Shown: piece after piece, positions 9,033-16,466 of the stretch
Numbering within the stretch: position 1 is the stretch's first letter
Layout: the number at the start of each line of letters is the position of its first letter
Virus record (IMG/VR): IMGVR_UViG_3300044535_000725
Span: 1-64,000 of that record
From: a virus
Reading direction: 5' to 3' (one strand)
DNA: 64,000 nt
The notes under the pieces: generated by a model
What the model saw: the letters and a program-made list of their open reading frames with translations, nothing else
Database searches by the model: none
What the model was told of the DNA's origin: nothing
Position numbers and translations under genes: made by a program

Positions 9033-10792
9033 TTCAAATTAAAAACTTAACTGTTCGAAATTTCATGAGCGTGGGCAATGCTACGCAAGGTGTTGACTTT
9101 GATCGCACAGACCTTACACTTGTTCTAGGCGAAAACTTAGACCTTGGTGGTGACGGCTCGCGCAATGGCACAGGCAAAACCACAATCATCAATGCGTTAA
9201 GTTATGCCTTGTTTGGACAGGCATTAAGCAACATTCGCAAAGACAACTTGGTAAACAAAACCAACGCCAAGGGCATGCTAGTCAGTGTTGATCTTGACGT
9301 TAACAGCATTTCCTATCGTATTGAACGTGGACGCAAACCCAATGTGCTGAGATTTTATGTAAACAATCAAGAAAAAACAGCCACTGACGAAGCACAAGGT
9401 GATTCAAGAGAAACACAAGACGAGATTGAACGCATGCTTGGTATGAGCCATGACATGTTTCAACACATTGTAGGCTTGAACACTTACACTCCGCCGTTTC
9501 TCAGTTTAAAGGCCAATGAACAACGTGTGATCATTGAACAGTTGCTGGGCATTACATTGCTGAGTGAAAAAGCTGATCGTATCAAAGAACTCAATCGTCA
9601 AACTAAAGATGGCATTGCGCAAGAAGAAATGCGTATTCGAGCCACACAAGAAGCCAACAAGCGAATTGAAGAACAAATTGAAAGTCTACGCAAACGTCAA
9701 ACCTTGTGGGTTAAAAAACAAAATGAAGACTGTGCGAATTTTGAACAAGCCATAGCTGACCTTGAACACATTGACATTGACGTTGAAGTACAAGCGCACA
9801 GAGATTTAGAAGCATTCCATGTACGGAAAAAAGCCATAGATGATGCTACTCGTTATATCCGTCAGATAGATGCTGATGATGTCAAACAACAAAAACTGTT
9901 GGACAAACTCCGAACTGAGATTACAGCACTAGACGATCACAAGTGCCATAGTTGTGGTCAGGACTTGCATGACAACAAACAAGATGAACTCAAACAAGCC
10001 AAAGAAGATCTAGTAAAAGAAACTGCTTTACAACTTTTGGCCAACGACACACAGCGTCAAGGACACCAAGACATGTTGACACAGGTGGGTGCGTTGGGCA
10101 CAGCACCCACGGTGTTTTATGACACCTTGGAAGATGCATTAAATCATCGCAATACCTTGAGCACACTTCGCACTAGTTTGGAAGCTCGTCGCAGTGAAAC
10201 TGACCCTTACACTGAACAGATTTCTGACATGCAGGGACAAGCTCTGCAGGTTGTAAGTTACGATCATTTGAATGAGCTAACTAGATTGCAAGAACATCAA
10301 GACTTCTTGCTCAAACTGCTAACATCCAAAGACAGTTTTGTTCGTAAGAAAATTATTGATCAAAACTTGAGCTATCTCAATCAGCGGCTCACACACTACT
10401 TGGATAGAATTGGATTACCGCACACAGTTAAATTCATGAACGACCTTACTGTGAGCATTGAAGAACTGGGCCGTGAGCTAGACTTTGATAATTTAAGTCG
10501 AGGCGAACGTAACCGACTGATTCTCAGCATGAGCTGGGCATTCCGTGACGTGTGGGAAAGTTTGTACAGTCCTATTAATCTGTTGTTCATTGATGAACTC
10601 ATTGACAACGGCTTGGACACACAGGGCGTGGAGAATGCTTTGGGCCTGCTGAAGAAGATGAGTCGTGAGCGTCACAAGAGTATTTGGCTTGTGAGTCACA
10701 GAGACGAGCTGGCCGGTCGTGTGGAGAACATTCTCAAGGTTATCAAAGAAAACGGGTTTACCAGCTACAATACGGATGTTGAACTTGCGTGA
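9029..10792 (+). CDS. gp46: Recombination endonuclease subunit gp46 (Rad50-like ATPase)
   Basis: This is the SMC-type ATPase partner of gp47. The Walker A motif GSRNGTGKTT is at residues 43-52. Long coiled-coil arms flank a zinc hook CHSC (C306 and C309), preceded by DDHK. The ABC signature is NLSRGERNRL near residue 489 and Walker B is LLFIDELIDNGLD near 520. A C-terminal SHRDE gives the switch histidine. The 587 residues are close to T4 gp46 (560). It is coupled to gp47 at its start, and the next gene begins inside its 3' end. Confidence 0.93.
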   Translation: MIQIKNLTVRNFMSVGNATQGVDFDRTDLTLVLGENLDLGGDGSRNGTGKTTIINALSYALFGQALSNIRKDNLVNKTNAKGMLVSVDLDVNSISYRIERGRKPNVLRFYVNNQEKTATDEAQGDSRETQDEIERMLGMSHDMFQHIVGLNTYTPPFLSLKANEQRVIIEQLLGITLLSEKADRIKELNRQTKDGIAQEEMRIRATQEANKRIEEQIESLRKRQTLWVKKQNEDCANFEQAIADLEHIDIDVEVQAHRDLEAFHVRKKAIDDATRYIRQIDADDVKQQKLLDKLRTEITALDDHKCHSCGQDLHDNKQDELKQAKEDLVKETALQLLANDTQRQGHQDMLTQVGALGTAPTVFYDTLEDALNHRNTLSTLRTSLEARRSETDPYTEQISDMQGQALQVVSYDHLNELTRLQEHQDFLLKLLTSKDSFVRKKIIDQNLSYLNQRLTHYLDRIGLPHTVKFMNDLTVSIEELGRELDFDNLSRGERNRLILSMSWAFRDVWESLYSPINLLFIDELIDNGLDTQGVENALGLLKKMSRERHKSIWLVSHRDELAGRVENILKVIKENGFTSYNTDVELA

Positions 10793-11645
10793 CATAAAAG
10801 TATTACACCTAGAGCCCACAGACGTATGCCAAGCCGCATGTGCGTTGTGTGCTAGAGAAACTGACACGAACTTTAAAAAAGATCGTCAGCATCATCTCTC
10901 TATGGATCAGATACTACAAATGTTTGATGCTGAATCTATTACCAAACTTGACAAGATGTTCATGTGCGGCAATTATGGTGATCCTGCGGCAGGTAAACAC
11001 ACATTAAACATTTGTCAAGAATTCCGCAAACTTAATAAAAACATTGTGCTTGGCATGAATACCAACGGTGCTTTGCAAAATACATTTTGGTGGTTTGAAC
11101 TGGGACGATTGTTTAATCAATCACAAGATTACGTTGTGTTTAGTATTGATGGATTGGAAAGTACCAATCATGTTTACAGAAAAAATGTCACATGGTCTAA
11201 GATAATGCAAAACGTAACTGCATTTGTAGAAGCCGGCGGATCAGCACACTGGGACATGTTGGTTTACCGACACAATCAAGATCAAGTTGAAGAATGCGAA
11301 CAACTGGCCCGAGACATGGGTTTCAAATGGTTTAGAGCCAAGGTGTCAAAGCGTGGGTTTACAAACAGACTTGAACAACCAATTGGATGGCAGGTGCCAA
11401 ACGTAAAATCAATCAAGGTCAATTGTCATGCTCTCAATGAGCAAAGTCTATACATTGACGCCCAGAGCCGCACAAGTCCTTGTTGCTGGCTTGGTGCTAG
11501 GCAAAAGGACTTTGTGACAGATTTTAAAGAAGTAGAAAATTCTTGGGCCAGTTTGCAACCCAACATTGTATGCCTAGACACTTGTGGCACTACTGCGGTG
11601 GGCACCAGCTTTAGTCAACAATGGCAACGAGAGGTACAGCTATGA
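10776..11645 (+). CDS. Radical SAM protein, second of three
   Basis: The cluster-binding motif CQAACALC (C18, C22, C25 from this start) follows LHLEPTDV, the usual first strand of the radical SAM barrel. Later segments CGNYGDPA (in place of GGEP), GMNTNGAL and FSIDGLEST fit barrel strands 2-4. A PCCW near residue 235 and C-terminal cysteines suggest a SPASM-like auxiliary cluster. I chose the ATG at 10776 because the longer reading from 10719 overlaps gp46 by 74 bases and only adds residues without family character. The 290-residue protein is tail to head with the next radical SAM gene (ATGA overlap). Substrate unknown. Confidence 0.8.
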   Translation: MLNLRDIKVLHLEPTDVCQAACALCARETDTNFKKDRQHHLSMDQILQMFDAESITKLDKMFMCGNYGDPAAGKHTLNICQEFRKLNKNIVLGMNTNGALQNTFWWFELGRLFNQSQDYVVFSIDGLESTNHVYRKNVTWSKIMQNVTAFVEAGGSAHWDMLVYRHNQDQVEECEQLARDMGFKWFRAKVSKRGFTNRLEQPIGWQVPNVKSIKVNCHALNEQSLYIDAQSRTSPCCWLGARQKDFVTDFKEVENSWASLQPNIVCLDTCGTTAVGTSFSQQWQREVQL

Positions 11646-12649
11646 TAGCCTGGGATCACTGGCATATCGAACCCAGCAGTATATGTGCCTTAAAATGCCC
11701 AAGGTGCCCAAGAGCTGAGCTACCTGAAACTCTGCTAAACAAACAACTTACGTTGAATTTTTTTCGTAAGCAGATTGGAGCAGAAGTGGTGTCAAAAATT
11801 AAAAAAATCACTTTCTGTGGCAATGACGGAGACCCTATATACTGTCGAGAATTCCTAGACATCTGTCGTTGGATTAAGAAAACCAATCCCAAAATACAAC
11901 TGGTGGTGATCACCAATGGCAGTTACAAGCCTGTGCATTGGTGGACAGAATTGGGTGAAATTCTCAATCATGACGACGAAGTGCATTGGAGCCTTGACGG
12001 CTGGGACAATCATAGCAACATTCAGTATAGAGTTCACAGCGACTGGATCAGCATAATGCACGGCATTGAAGCATTTTGCACTGCAAACACATCAACATAT
12101 CGTGTCTGGGCTGCCATTGCATTTAGATTCAACCAAGACAACTTAGATAAAATGCAGTCCTTTGCTAGAGACTTAAAATTTGACTGCTTTCAACTTACAA
12201 AATCTACAAAATTTGGTAGCAAGTATCCCAACGCCTATGGGGCAGTGGACGATCTTGAACCCACTGATTCACAGTTGATAGCATCAGGACATAGATACGA
12301 GCGCGAAAGCACTCAGCTTAACCCAAGGCCAAGACCTGGGCAATCTCTCAAAATGCTGTTTCAACAACGTGCTAGCACACTGAACGGTTATGCAGGGATT
12401 TGCTTGATTGGAAACAAAGGTGTTTTTGTCAACAGTCAAGGAGAATTTTATCCCTGTTGTTGGACAGCCAATCGCTACGATCACAACCAGGCATGGCACG
12501 GACGGTTTAACCTAAACACAAAAACATTTAACGAAATCATACAAGATCCGTTTTGGAGTACTGACTTTTTAAAATTCAACAGTTTGGAATGTCAAACCAA
12601 ATGTACTCCAGACCGTTTATCTGACACTTCACACACATTAGAATGGTAA
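11642..12649 (+). CDS. Radical SAM protein, third of three
   Basis: The motif CALKCPRC (C15, C19, C22) follows WHIEPSSI. Downstream segments FCGNDGDPIYC, VVITNGSYK and WSLDGWDN fit the barrel, and GEFYPCCWTAN followed by CQTKC near the end resembles a SPASM auxiliary cluster. It is clearly a paralogue of the preceding gene: both share EP(T/S)..C, CGN.GDP, NTNG/TNGS and PCCW. The ATG at 11642 overlaps the upstream TGA by four bases; an earlier start at 11621 would overlap by 25. Its substrate is unknown, but two coupled paralogues suggest either sequential or heterodimeric action. Confidence 0.8.
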   Translation: MIAWDHWHIEPSSICALKCPRCPRAELPETLLNKQLTLNFFRKQIGAEVVSKIKKITFCGNDGDPIYCREFLDICRWIKKTNPKIQLVVITNGSYKPVHWWTELGEILNHDDEVHWSLDGWDNHSNIQYRVHSDWISIMHGIEAFCTANTSTYRVWAAIAFRFNQDNLDKMQSFARDLKFDCFQLTKSTKFGSKYPNAYGAVDDLEPTDSQLIASGHRYERESTQLNPRPRPGQSLKMLFQQRASTLNGYAGICLIGNKGVFVNSQGEFYPCCWTANRYDHNQAWHGRFNLNTKTFNEIIQDPFWSTDFLKFNSLECQTKCTPDRLSDTSHTLEW

Positions 12650-12687
12650 ATTTCAACTTACAGGCAGCAAACAGGTAACTACAATGA

Positions 12688-13122
12688 ATGACATGGCTAT
12701 ACAACAATCAACTGGTGGAAACTCTTCCCGAAGATTGCGTGGGCTTTGTCTACTTGATTACAAACATCACAAATCAACGCAAATACATAGGCAAAAAATT
12801 AGCCAAATTTTCTAAGACTACTCAAAAGACAGTCAAACTCAAAAACGGCAACAAGAAAAAACAAAAAATCCGCACCAAGGTGGACAGTGATTGGCGTGAC
12901 TACTACGGGTCTAGCCCTGAACTAACTAAGGACGTGGAACAGATAGGCAAAGAAAACTTCACTCGCGAAATACTTTACTATTGTAACTCCAAATCAGAAT
13001 GCAGTTATATCGAAGCAAGAGAACAATTTTCTCGGCGTGTGCTTGAAAGCAAGGACTATTACAATGGTCACATTCAAGTTCGCGTCCATGGCAGCCACAT
13101 AATCAACAAACTAAGCAGTTAA
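12688..13122 (+). CDS. GIY-YIG nuclease-like protein
   Basis: The start of this 144-residue protein carries a GIY-YIG-type pair, FVYLITN (residues 20-26) and KYIGKK (32-37). A basic stretch follows (KLKNGNKKKQKIRTK), then DWRDYYGSS, NFTREILYYC and YIEAREQF. This arrangement is typical of small phage GIY-YIG proteins related to the T4 Seg homing endonucleases. The host gene is not interrupted on either side, so if it is a homing enzyme it is free-standing. No good Shine-Dalgarno site is seen. The gene ends one base into a highly structured non-coding region. Confidence 0.65.
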   Translation: MTWLYNNQLVETLPEDCVGFVYLITNITNQRKYIGKKLAKFSKTTQKTVKLKNGNKKKQKIRTKVDSDWRDYYGSSPELTKDVEQIGKENFTREILYYCNSKSECSYIEAREQFSRRVLESKDYYNGHIQVRVHGSHIINKLSS

Positions 13123-13565
13123 GACTTGCACAGGTCAATTTCATGTGCCCTAGACCTGGATCTCGGATCGCAGGGAGTGGAAGCCTCGCCGCGCTAGCGA
13201 GCACTCAATCACTATCCTTGACAGGACGACGATCGCAAAATGCCGCGGTTTGATTGTTTGAACAGAATTTTTTAGGCCCAAAGATGTACTAGTGATAGTA
13301 CAGGTTTGATACATGTGTTAGCGTATGTGTGTCAAGCTGCCGTTGTAAAGACAAAATGAGCAGGTACCGGACAACCGCCTGTGCAATTGATTATAGTGAA
13401 TTATAGTCAATTATAGTTTGAACGCTAAGTGACTGTGCTACTCGGATGATGCTACAGATCTTATCTTTGCCCTGTGCGGGCAAAGTGTGACCGATTAATC
13501 TAGATGATACTTAAAACAAACGTTGATGAACGAAGTGATATCAACAGACTTGCGTAGCAAGTCTT
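13121..13565 (+). ncRNA. Candidate large structured RNA, about 445 nt, no known family recognised
   Basis: This is the only gap over 300 bases without a gene. Its ends are complementary: AAGACTTGC (13121-13129) pairs with GCAAGTCTT (13557-13565). Inside are CAGGTC/GACCTG (13131-13136 with 13153-13158); GATCG/CGATC (13166-13170 with 13230-13234); a two-part stem GAGTG/CACTC plus CTCGC/GCGAG (13175-13206); GTACTA-GTGA-TAGTAC (13286-13301), with a GNRA loop; TTGATACAT/ATGTG..TCAA (13306-13335); CAGG..CGG-ACAA-CCG-CCTG (13361-13381); CTTTGCCC/GGGCAAAG (13465-13485); GTTGAT/ATCAAC (13522-13545). A loop (13318-13324) matches 13422-13428 over seven bases, a possible pseudoknot. The GNRA loop and a U-G pair favour the plus strand. 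No tRNA, tmRNA or intron core was recognised. Confidence 0.6.
13390..13419 (+). repeat. Three tandem 10-base repeats ATTATAGT(NN)
   Basis: ATTATAGTGA, ATTATAGTCA and ATTATAGTTT follow directly in the middle of the structured non-coding element. They are AT-rich in an otherwise GC-balanced stretch and could be an unpaired linker in the RNA or a protein-binding site. Confidence 0.8.
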
Positions 13566-13567
13566 TA
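13546..13567 (+). terminator. Hairpin between convergent units, terminator-like
   Basis: AGACTTGC-GTA-GCAAGTCT (13546-13564) is a perfect eight-base stem followed by TTA. It lies next to the stop codon of the minus-strand nucleosidase gene and at the 3' end of the RNA candidate. Its right arm could instead pair with 13121-13129, so two alternative folds are possible. The U-tract is short. Confidence 0.45.
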
Positions 13568-14098
13568 TAACAAGTTTAACTCTTTGAGTTTGTTGACATA
13601 ATGTGATTGCCCTTGAGCTACAGAATTACGCCAATCAGTATTGGCTGTGGCATTGGCTTGATCACTAACATATTTGAAACAAAGAAATTCCACGTGATAT
13701 TTTTCACATGCTTTGGCTATGGAATAGGCTTCCATGTCTACTAGATCTGCTGGTATGTGCAGTGGTGAGTTCATCACAAAGTTATCGCCTGTACTGCATG
13801 TTAATCCTGGTGTGCCAATTGCTATGCTGGATTCAAATGGTGTTTGTCCTGATTCACATCCCAGTCCTTCACAACTCATGTCTCTTTGCACAAATTGAGT
13901 GCATTGATGTAGGCCAGTGCTCACAGTAATGCCCCCGGCTGTGCCAAAGTTGATCACACGTCGGGGACGGTATTTTGCAATGACTTCGCCGGCTGTGATT
14001 GCGGCATTGACCTTGCCCACGCCTGTATAAAACAAGTTCATCATGTGGCCAAGGTCGGGCGCTTCTTCCCGAATGGCAATCAACACAAGGTCATTCAT
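13565..14098 (-). CDS. MTA/SAH nucleosidase-like protein (PNP/UDP phosphorylase superfamily)
   Basis: Family enzymes hydrolyse methylthioadenosine, S-adenosylhomocysteine and also 5'-deoxyadenosine to adenine. The diagnostic parts are TGVGKVNAA (25-33), NFGTAGG (50-56), DMEA (121-124) and VSDQA (144-148). The catalytic residues of E. coli MTAN have counterparts: E11/E12 for Glu12, E123 for Glu174 and D146 for Asp197. At 177 residues it is about 55 shorter than the E. coli enzyme, with loops lost between strands; whether it is active is inference. It is the last gene of the minus-strand operon that begins with gp26, and it overlaps the preceding gene by ATGA. Its product could relieve inhibition of the radical SAM enzymes encoded nearby. 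Confidence 0.8.
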   Translation of the reverse strand: MNDLVLIAIREEAPDLGHMMNLFYTGVGKVNAAITAGEVIAKYRPRRVINFGTAGGITVSTGLHQCTQFVQRDMSCEGLGCESGQTPFESSIAIGTPGLTCSTGDNFVMNSPLHIPADLVDMEAYSIAKACEKYHVEFLCFKYVSDQANATANTDWRNSVAQGQSHYVNKLKELNLL

Positions 14099-14430
14099 AA
14101 GTTTTGATCTGGCCAGTCTCTAAACAGCGCATGCTGAATGTTGCCTGAAACAAATTGATTAAAGCTCTTGTGCTTGACTTCAAGTTCGCCTTCAAGTGGT
14201 GCAACTCGTTTGAAAGCCGAGTCCATTTGACCCATGTCCTGGAACTCCATGAGTATCATCCATTCTGGCATGTCAGCAATGCTACGAAACCCCATCTTGC
14301 AACGAGTGATTCTGTAACTCTCCATCTTGCCTTCAGAGATCAAGTGATCAAAGAAATTTTTCATTCCTGTAACCCATTCAAGGTCTGTGATGTCGCCTTC
14401 TTTGTCTGCCCAAATTGTATAAATGTCCAT
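14095..14430 (-). CDS. DUF6614-like small protein
   Basis: The 111-residue product has the pattern I associate with the DUF6614 family: YTIWADKEGDITDLEW near the start, then YRITRCKMGF, a WMILMEFQDMGQMDSAFKRV segment and a conserved C-terminal HALFRDWPD. The alternation of strands and helices suggests a ferredoxin-like (dimeric alpha-beta barrel) fold. No catalytic residues can be named and the family's function is not known. It is translationally coupled to the nucleosidase gene downstream by a four-base overlap. It is unusual for a baseplate operon to carry it. Confidence 0.55.
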   Translation of the reverse strand: MDIYTIWADKEGDITDLEWVTGMKNFFDHLISEGKMESYRITRCKMGFRSIADMPEWMILMEFQDMGQMDSAFKRVAPLEGELEVKHKSFNQFVSGNIQHALFRDWPDQNL

Positions 14431-14432
14431 AG

Positions 14433-14867
14433 TTACTCCAGTGGTCCTAGTAGTTCAAAGCCTGCCATGCTTTGTTTGTACAAGTGTGCTTGCTCAAGAT
14501 ACAAGTATTGGAATCCACGAGCCTTGTAGATAGCACACTCTGTTTGTAGTGTTTCTATTCCCAGACGTAGTCTAGGATTGTGATAGTTCCATGCAAACTG
14601 GTCGCATAGTGCATTGTGATTGTCGTAGCGTCGGATCAAACTGAATGCCACTAACTTTTCGTTGTCATAGTATCCAATTACATCAGTCATTGAGTCAGTA
14701 TAACGACTGTCAAAGATGGGCATCACTGACGCAAAGTGTTTGTACTTGCAGTAGTCTCTGTAGATCTGATTTAACTTAGGGATGTCTGGGTCACGCAGGT
14801 ACTGCCATTTTACACTGGGTGTGTAATCAGTCTGACCAAGATTGATTCTAGCAAACTGATATGTCAT
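14433..14867 (-). CDS. GNAT-like acetyltransferase fold protein (tentative)
   Basis: This 144-residue protein has a central VIGYYDNEKLVAFSLIRRYD strand pair, followed by a helix with PRLRLGIETLQTECAIYKARG and a final strand QYLYLEQAHLYK. This is the order seen in GNAT folds, where the second helix packs against the acetyl-CoA site. The Q/RxxGxG/A loop is not clearly present, so acetyl-CoA binding is doubtful. It overlaps its upstream neighbour by four bases and is spaced two bases from the next. Function unknown. Confidence 0.45.
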   Translation of the reverse strand: MTYQFARINLGQTDYTPSVKWQYLRDPDIPKLNQIYRDYCKYKHFASVMPIFDSRYTDSMTDVIGYYDNEKLVAFSLIRRYDNHNALCDQFAWNYHNPRLRLGIETLQTECAIYKARGFQYLYLEQAHLYKQSMAGFELLGPLE

Positions 14868-15364
14868 CTGGGATCCTGTCTGTGACGAAACAAGCCTTGC
14901 AAGTATTCTTCTGGCCAGTTATGATAAAATCCTTTGCTGGCCATTAGCCGGGCCTTGGTGTTTAGATCACTTAGACTCTGCACCAATGCCAATGCGTAAG
15001 TTCCTTGGTTCATGCACACACCATTGACTATTTCTGCGTCATCAGGATGATCTTCCAAGGCAATCATGTCTCTGGGCAACAACACTTCCTTGTTGGCCAG
15101 TTCAATGCTGCCAGACAACATGTCATGATTCCACTCTTTGGGATCATAAACATAGATAACAACTTCCCAGTTGCCCATGCCTTGGCGCCCACGATTTTTC
15201 AAATCGTAGTAGGGGTCAGCACCAAGATATACTGCGTAGCTTTTTTTTAGTCGTGCTGATCTTGCATATGGGCACGGAGAAAAGCCGCCCAAGGCCGGAT
15301 GTGGAACTTCTAAAAAGTTCGCTATCCAGTTTTCTATGTCTTGGCGTACAGTTTCTAGTTCCAT
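14864..15364 (-). CDS. Conserved phage protein of unknown function
   Basis: I do not recognise a functional domain in this 166-residue protein. Its N-terminal part reads ETVRQDIENWIANFLEVPHP and then ALGGFSPCPYARSARL, a Pro/Cys-rich stretch that looks like a conserved active or binding site. The middle has WEVVIYVYDPKEW and LPRDMIALEDHPDDAE; the end is basic. It starts with a one-base TAATG overlap on the gp51-like gene and overlaps the next gene by four bases, so it is made with the baseplate hub genes. Confidence 0.6.
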   Translation of the reverse strand: MELETVRQDIENWIANFLEVPHPALGGFSPCPYARSARLKKSYAVYLGADPYYDLKNRGRQGMGNWEVVIYVYDPKEWNHDMLSGSIELANKEVLLPRDMIALEDHPDDAEIVNGVCMNQGTYALALVQSLSDLNTKARLMASKGFYHNWPEEYLQGLFRHRQDPR

Positions 15365-15552
15365 TAGAAGTGTGGCATTTTGCTTTTCTGAGTGGTTTCC
15401 ATGTTTTCTTTAATGAGTTCATTGATAAGTGTACGTTCTTTGTAACTCATGTTCAGCACGTCTTCGTATGTGCCACCACCACGGAGATACCATGACATCT
15501 TGAGACACTGTGCCTTGATGTTATTGGCCTCTTTCTCCATGGCATCTACCAT
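15364..15552 (-). CDS. Small gp51-like baseplate hub assembly protein
   Basis: The product is 62 residues: a helix with a WYLRGGGTYEDVL motif, then MSYKERTLINELIKENMETT and a C-terminal KMPHF. In T4, gene 51 follows gene 26 and its product helps hub assembly; here the gene directly follows gp26, 26 bases downstream. The WY-RGG...SY-ER...EN-ETT pattern is what I recall from short gp51 or hub proteins of T4-like phages of aquatic bacteria. T4 gp51 is much longer (249 residues), so this rests on position and pattern only. Confidence 0.5.
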   Translation of the reverse strand: MVDAMEKEANNIKAQCLKMSWYLRGGGTYEDVLNMSYKERTLINELIKENMETTQKSKMPHF

Positions 15553-15578
15553 TGAAGATATTTCTTCAGGCTTAGAAT

Positions 15579-16424
15579 TTAAGAGGCGGGCGCGAAAAAA
15601 CTTGTTTGGTCTAGATTCAACATCTGATCGTATTCATGATTGCAGTTGCCACAAGTGACATGAATGGGTCTAAACTCGCCTTTTTCTCTCAAGTCTACAA
15701 TTTTTTCTCTAACTTGAGTAAACAGTTTGCGATCACAGTTGTGCAAAAATTCTTCAATGTGAGCAGTTTCGGTAACCAAGGCACTGGGAGTCTTGATGCT
15801 GGCCACACTGTATTTTAGTGCGCCCACGGTGAGTTTGGTGATGTTTTCAAGTGCCTGGTTTAGTTGTGCAATTTTTTCATTGTCGTCAAGATCAGGATCG
15901 TTCTGTACATTGACAATGGTGCGTTGTTGATCAAACTGTTGTTGGTTCACATCGTTTTGTTGACGATAGTTCATGGGCTGAAAAGAAATTTCCAAGTCAC
16001 CGTGTTGCAACGGTGTTTTGTAGTCGCCCAGGGTAATTCCTTCTAGTACTGCTCGCAAATCAATTGTGTACTCTCCGCTGGTGTTGCACTCAGGGCAGGT
16101 ACTGGCCATCTCCATGTCATGTCCATAACTAGCAATACGAATAGACACCAACAAAGTGGGAATGTCGCTGCCAGGGGCTACCCAAGCATCCTTGACATCA
16201 GGTACACAGCTTTGAATCACGCGAGTTACCGCAGATCCGTTAAACAAGGAGTCTGGGGTACGATATGTAATTTCGTCAATGGCAGTCATGGGCAACACTG
16301 GCAATTCCTTGTTGACTGGCAAGTTGAGAGAGCCATCGTCCCAGAATTCTCCGTTGCTGGGCAATCTAACATAGATTGCAGGTTGTCTAAAATATTGTTT
16401 TAGCGGGTTCGCAGTTTGTGACAT
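15579..16424 (-). CDS. gp26: Baseplate hub subunit gp26-like
   Basis: This matches the T4 baseplate (gp26-type) family: RLPSNGEFW near residue 20, then AIDEITYRTPDSLFNG, VIQSCVPD and the zinc-binding pairs CPEC and CGNC, the latter in a C-terminal VTCGNCNHEY stretch followed by LDQTSFF. The protein has 281 residues from the ATG at 16424. A longer reading to 16496 adds a hydrophobic stretch without family character and crosses the divergent promoter region. An AGGTGAAAC ribosome binding site precedes the chosen start. It heads the six-gene minus-strand operon down to 13565. Confidence 0.8.
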   Translation of the reverse strand: MSQTANPLKQYFRQPAIYVRLPSNGEFWDDGSLNLPVNKELPVLPMTAIDEITYRTPDSLFNGSAVTRVIQSCVPDVKDAWVAPGSDIPTLLVSIRIASYGHDMEMASTCPECNTSGEYTIDLRAVLEGITLGDYKTPLQHGDLEISFQPMNYRQQNDVNQQQFDQQRTIVNVQNDPDLDDNEKIAQLNQALENITKLTVGALKYSVASIKTPSALVTETAHIEEFLHNCDRKLFTQVREKIVDLREKGEFRPIHVTCGNCNHEYDQMLNLDQTSFFAPAS

Positions 16425-16433
16425 AGTTTCACC

Positions 16434-16441
16434 TATAAATA
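16434..16441 (+). promoter_or_regulatory. Late promoter TATAAATA of the tape-measure gene
   Basis: A perfect copy of the T4 late promoter octamer, 25 bases before the ATG at 16467. The leader holds ATAGG as a weak ribosome binding site. Confidence 0.75.
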
Positions 16442-16447
16442 TAAAAC

Positions 16448-16455
16448 TACTTATA
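16448..16455 (-). promoter_or_regulatory. Late promoter-like TATAAGTA of the gp26 operon
   Basis: On the minus strand this is TATAAGTA, one mismatch from the octamer, 23 bases before the gp26 start. It forms a divergent pair with the plus-strand TATAAATA. Confidence 0.45.
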
Positions 16456-16466
16456 GGCACCAAACC

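Noticed and set aside
12684-12690. TACAAT at 12680-12685 as a promoter for the GIY-YIG gene
   Set aside because: It lies only two bases from the ATG and no acceptable -35 box is found upstream.
13121-13565. Group I intron, tRNA or tmRNA
   Set aside because: No paired P3/P7-type core, no cloverleaf with anticodon and CCA, and no interrupted gene. Structured RNA of unknown type is the safer reading.
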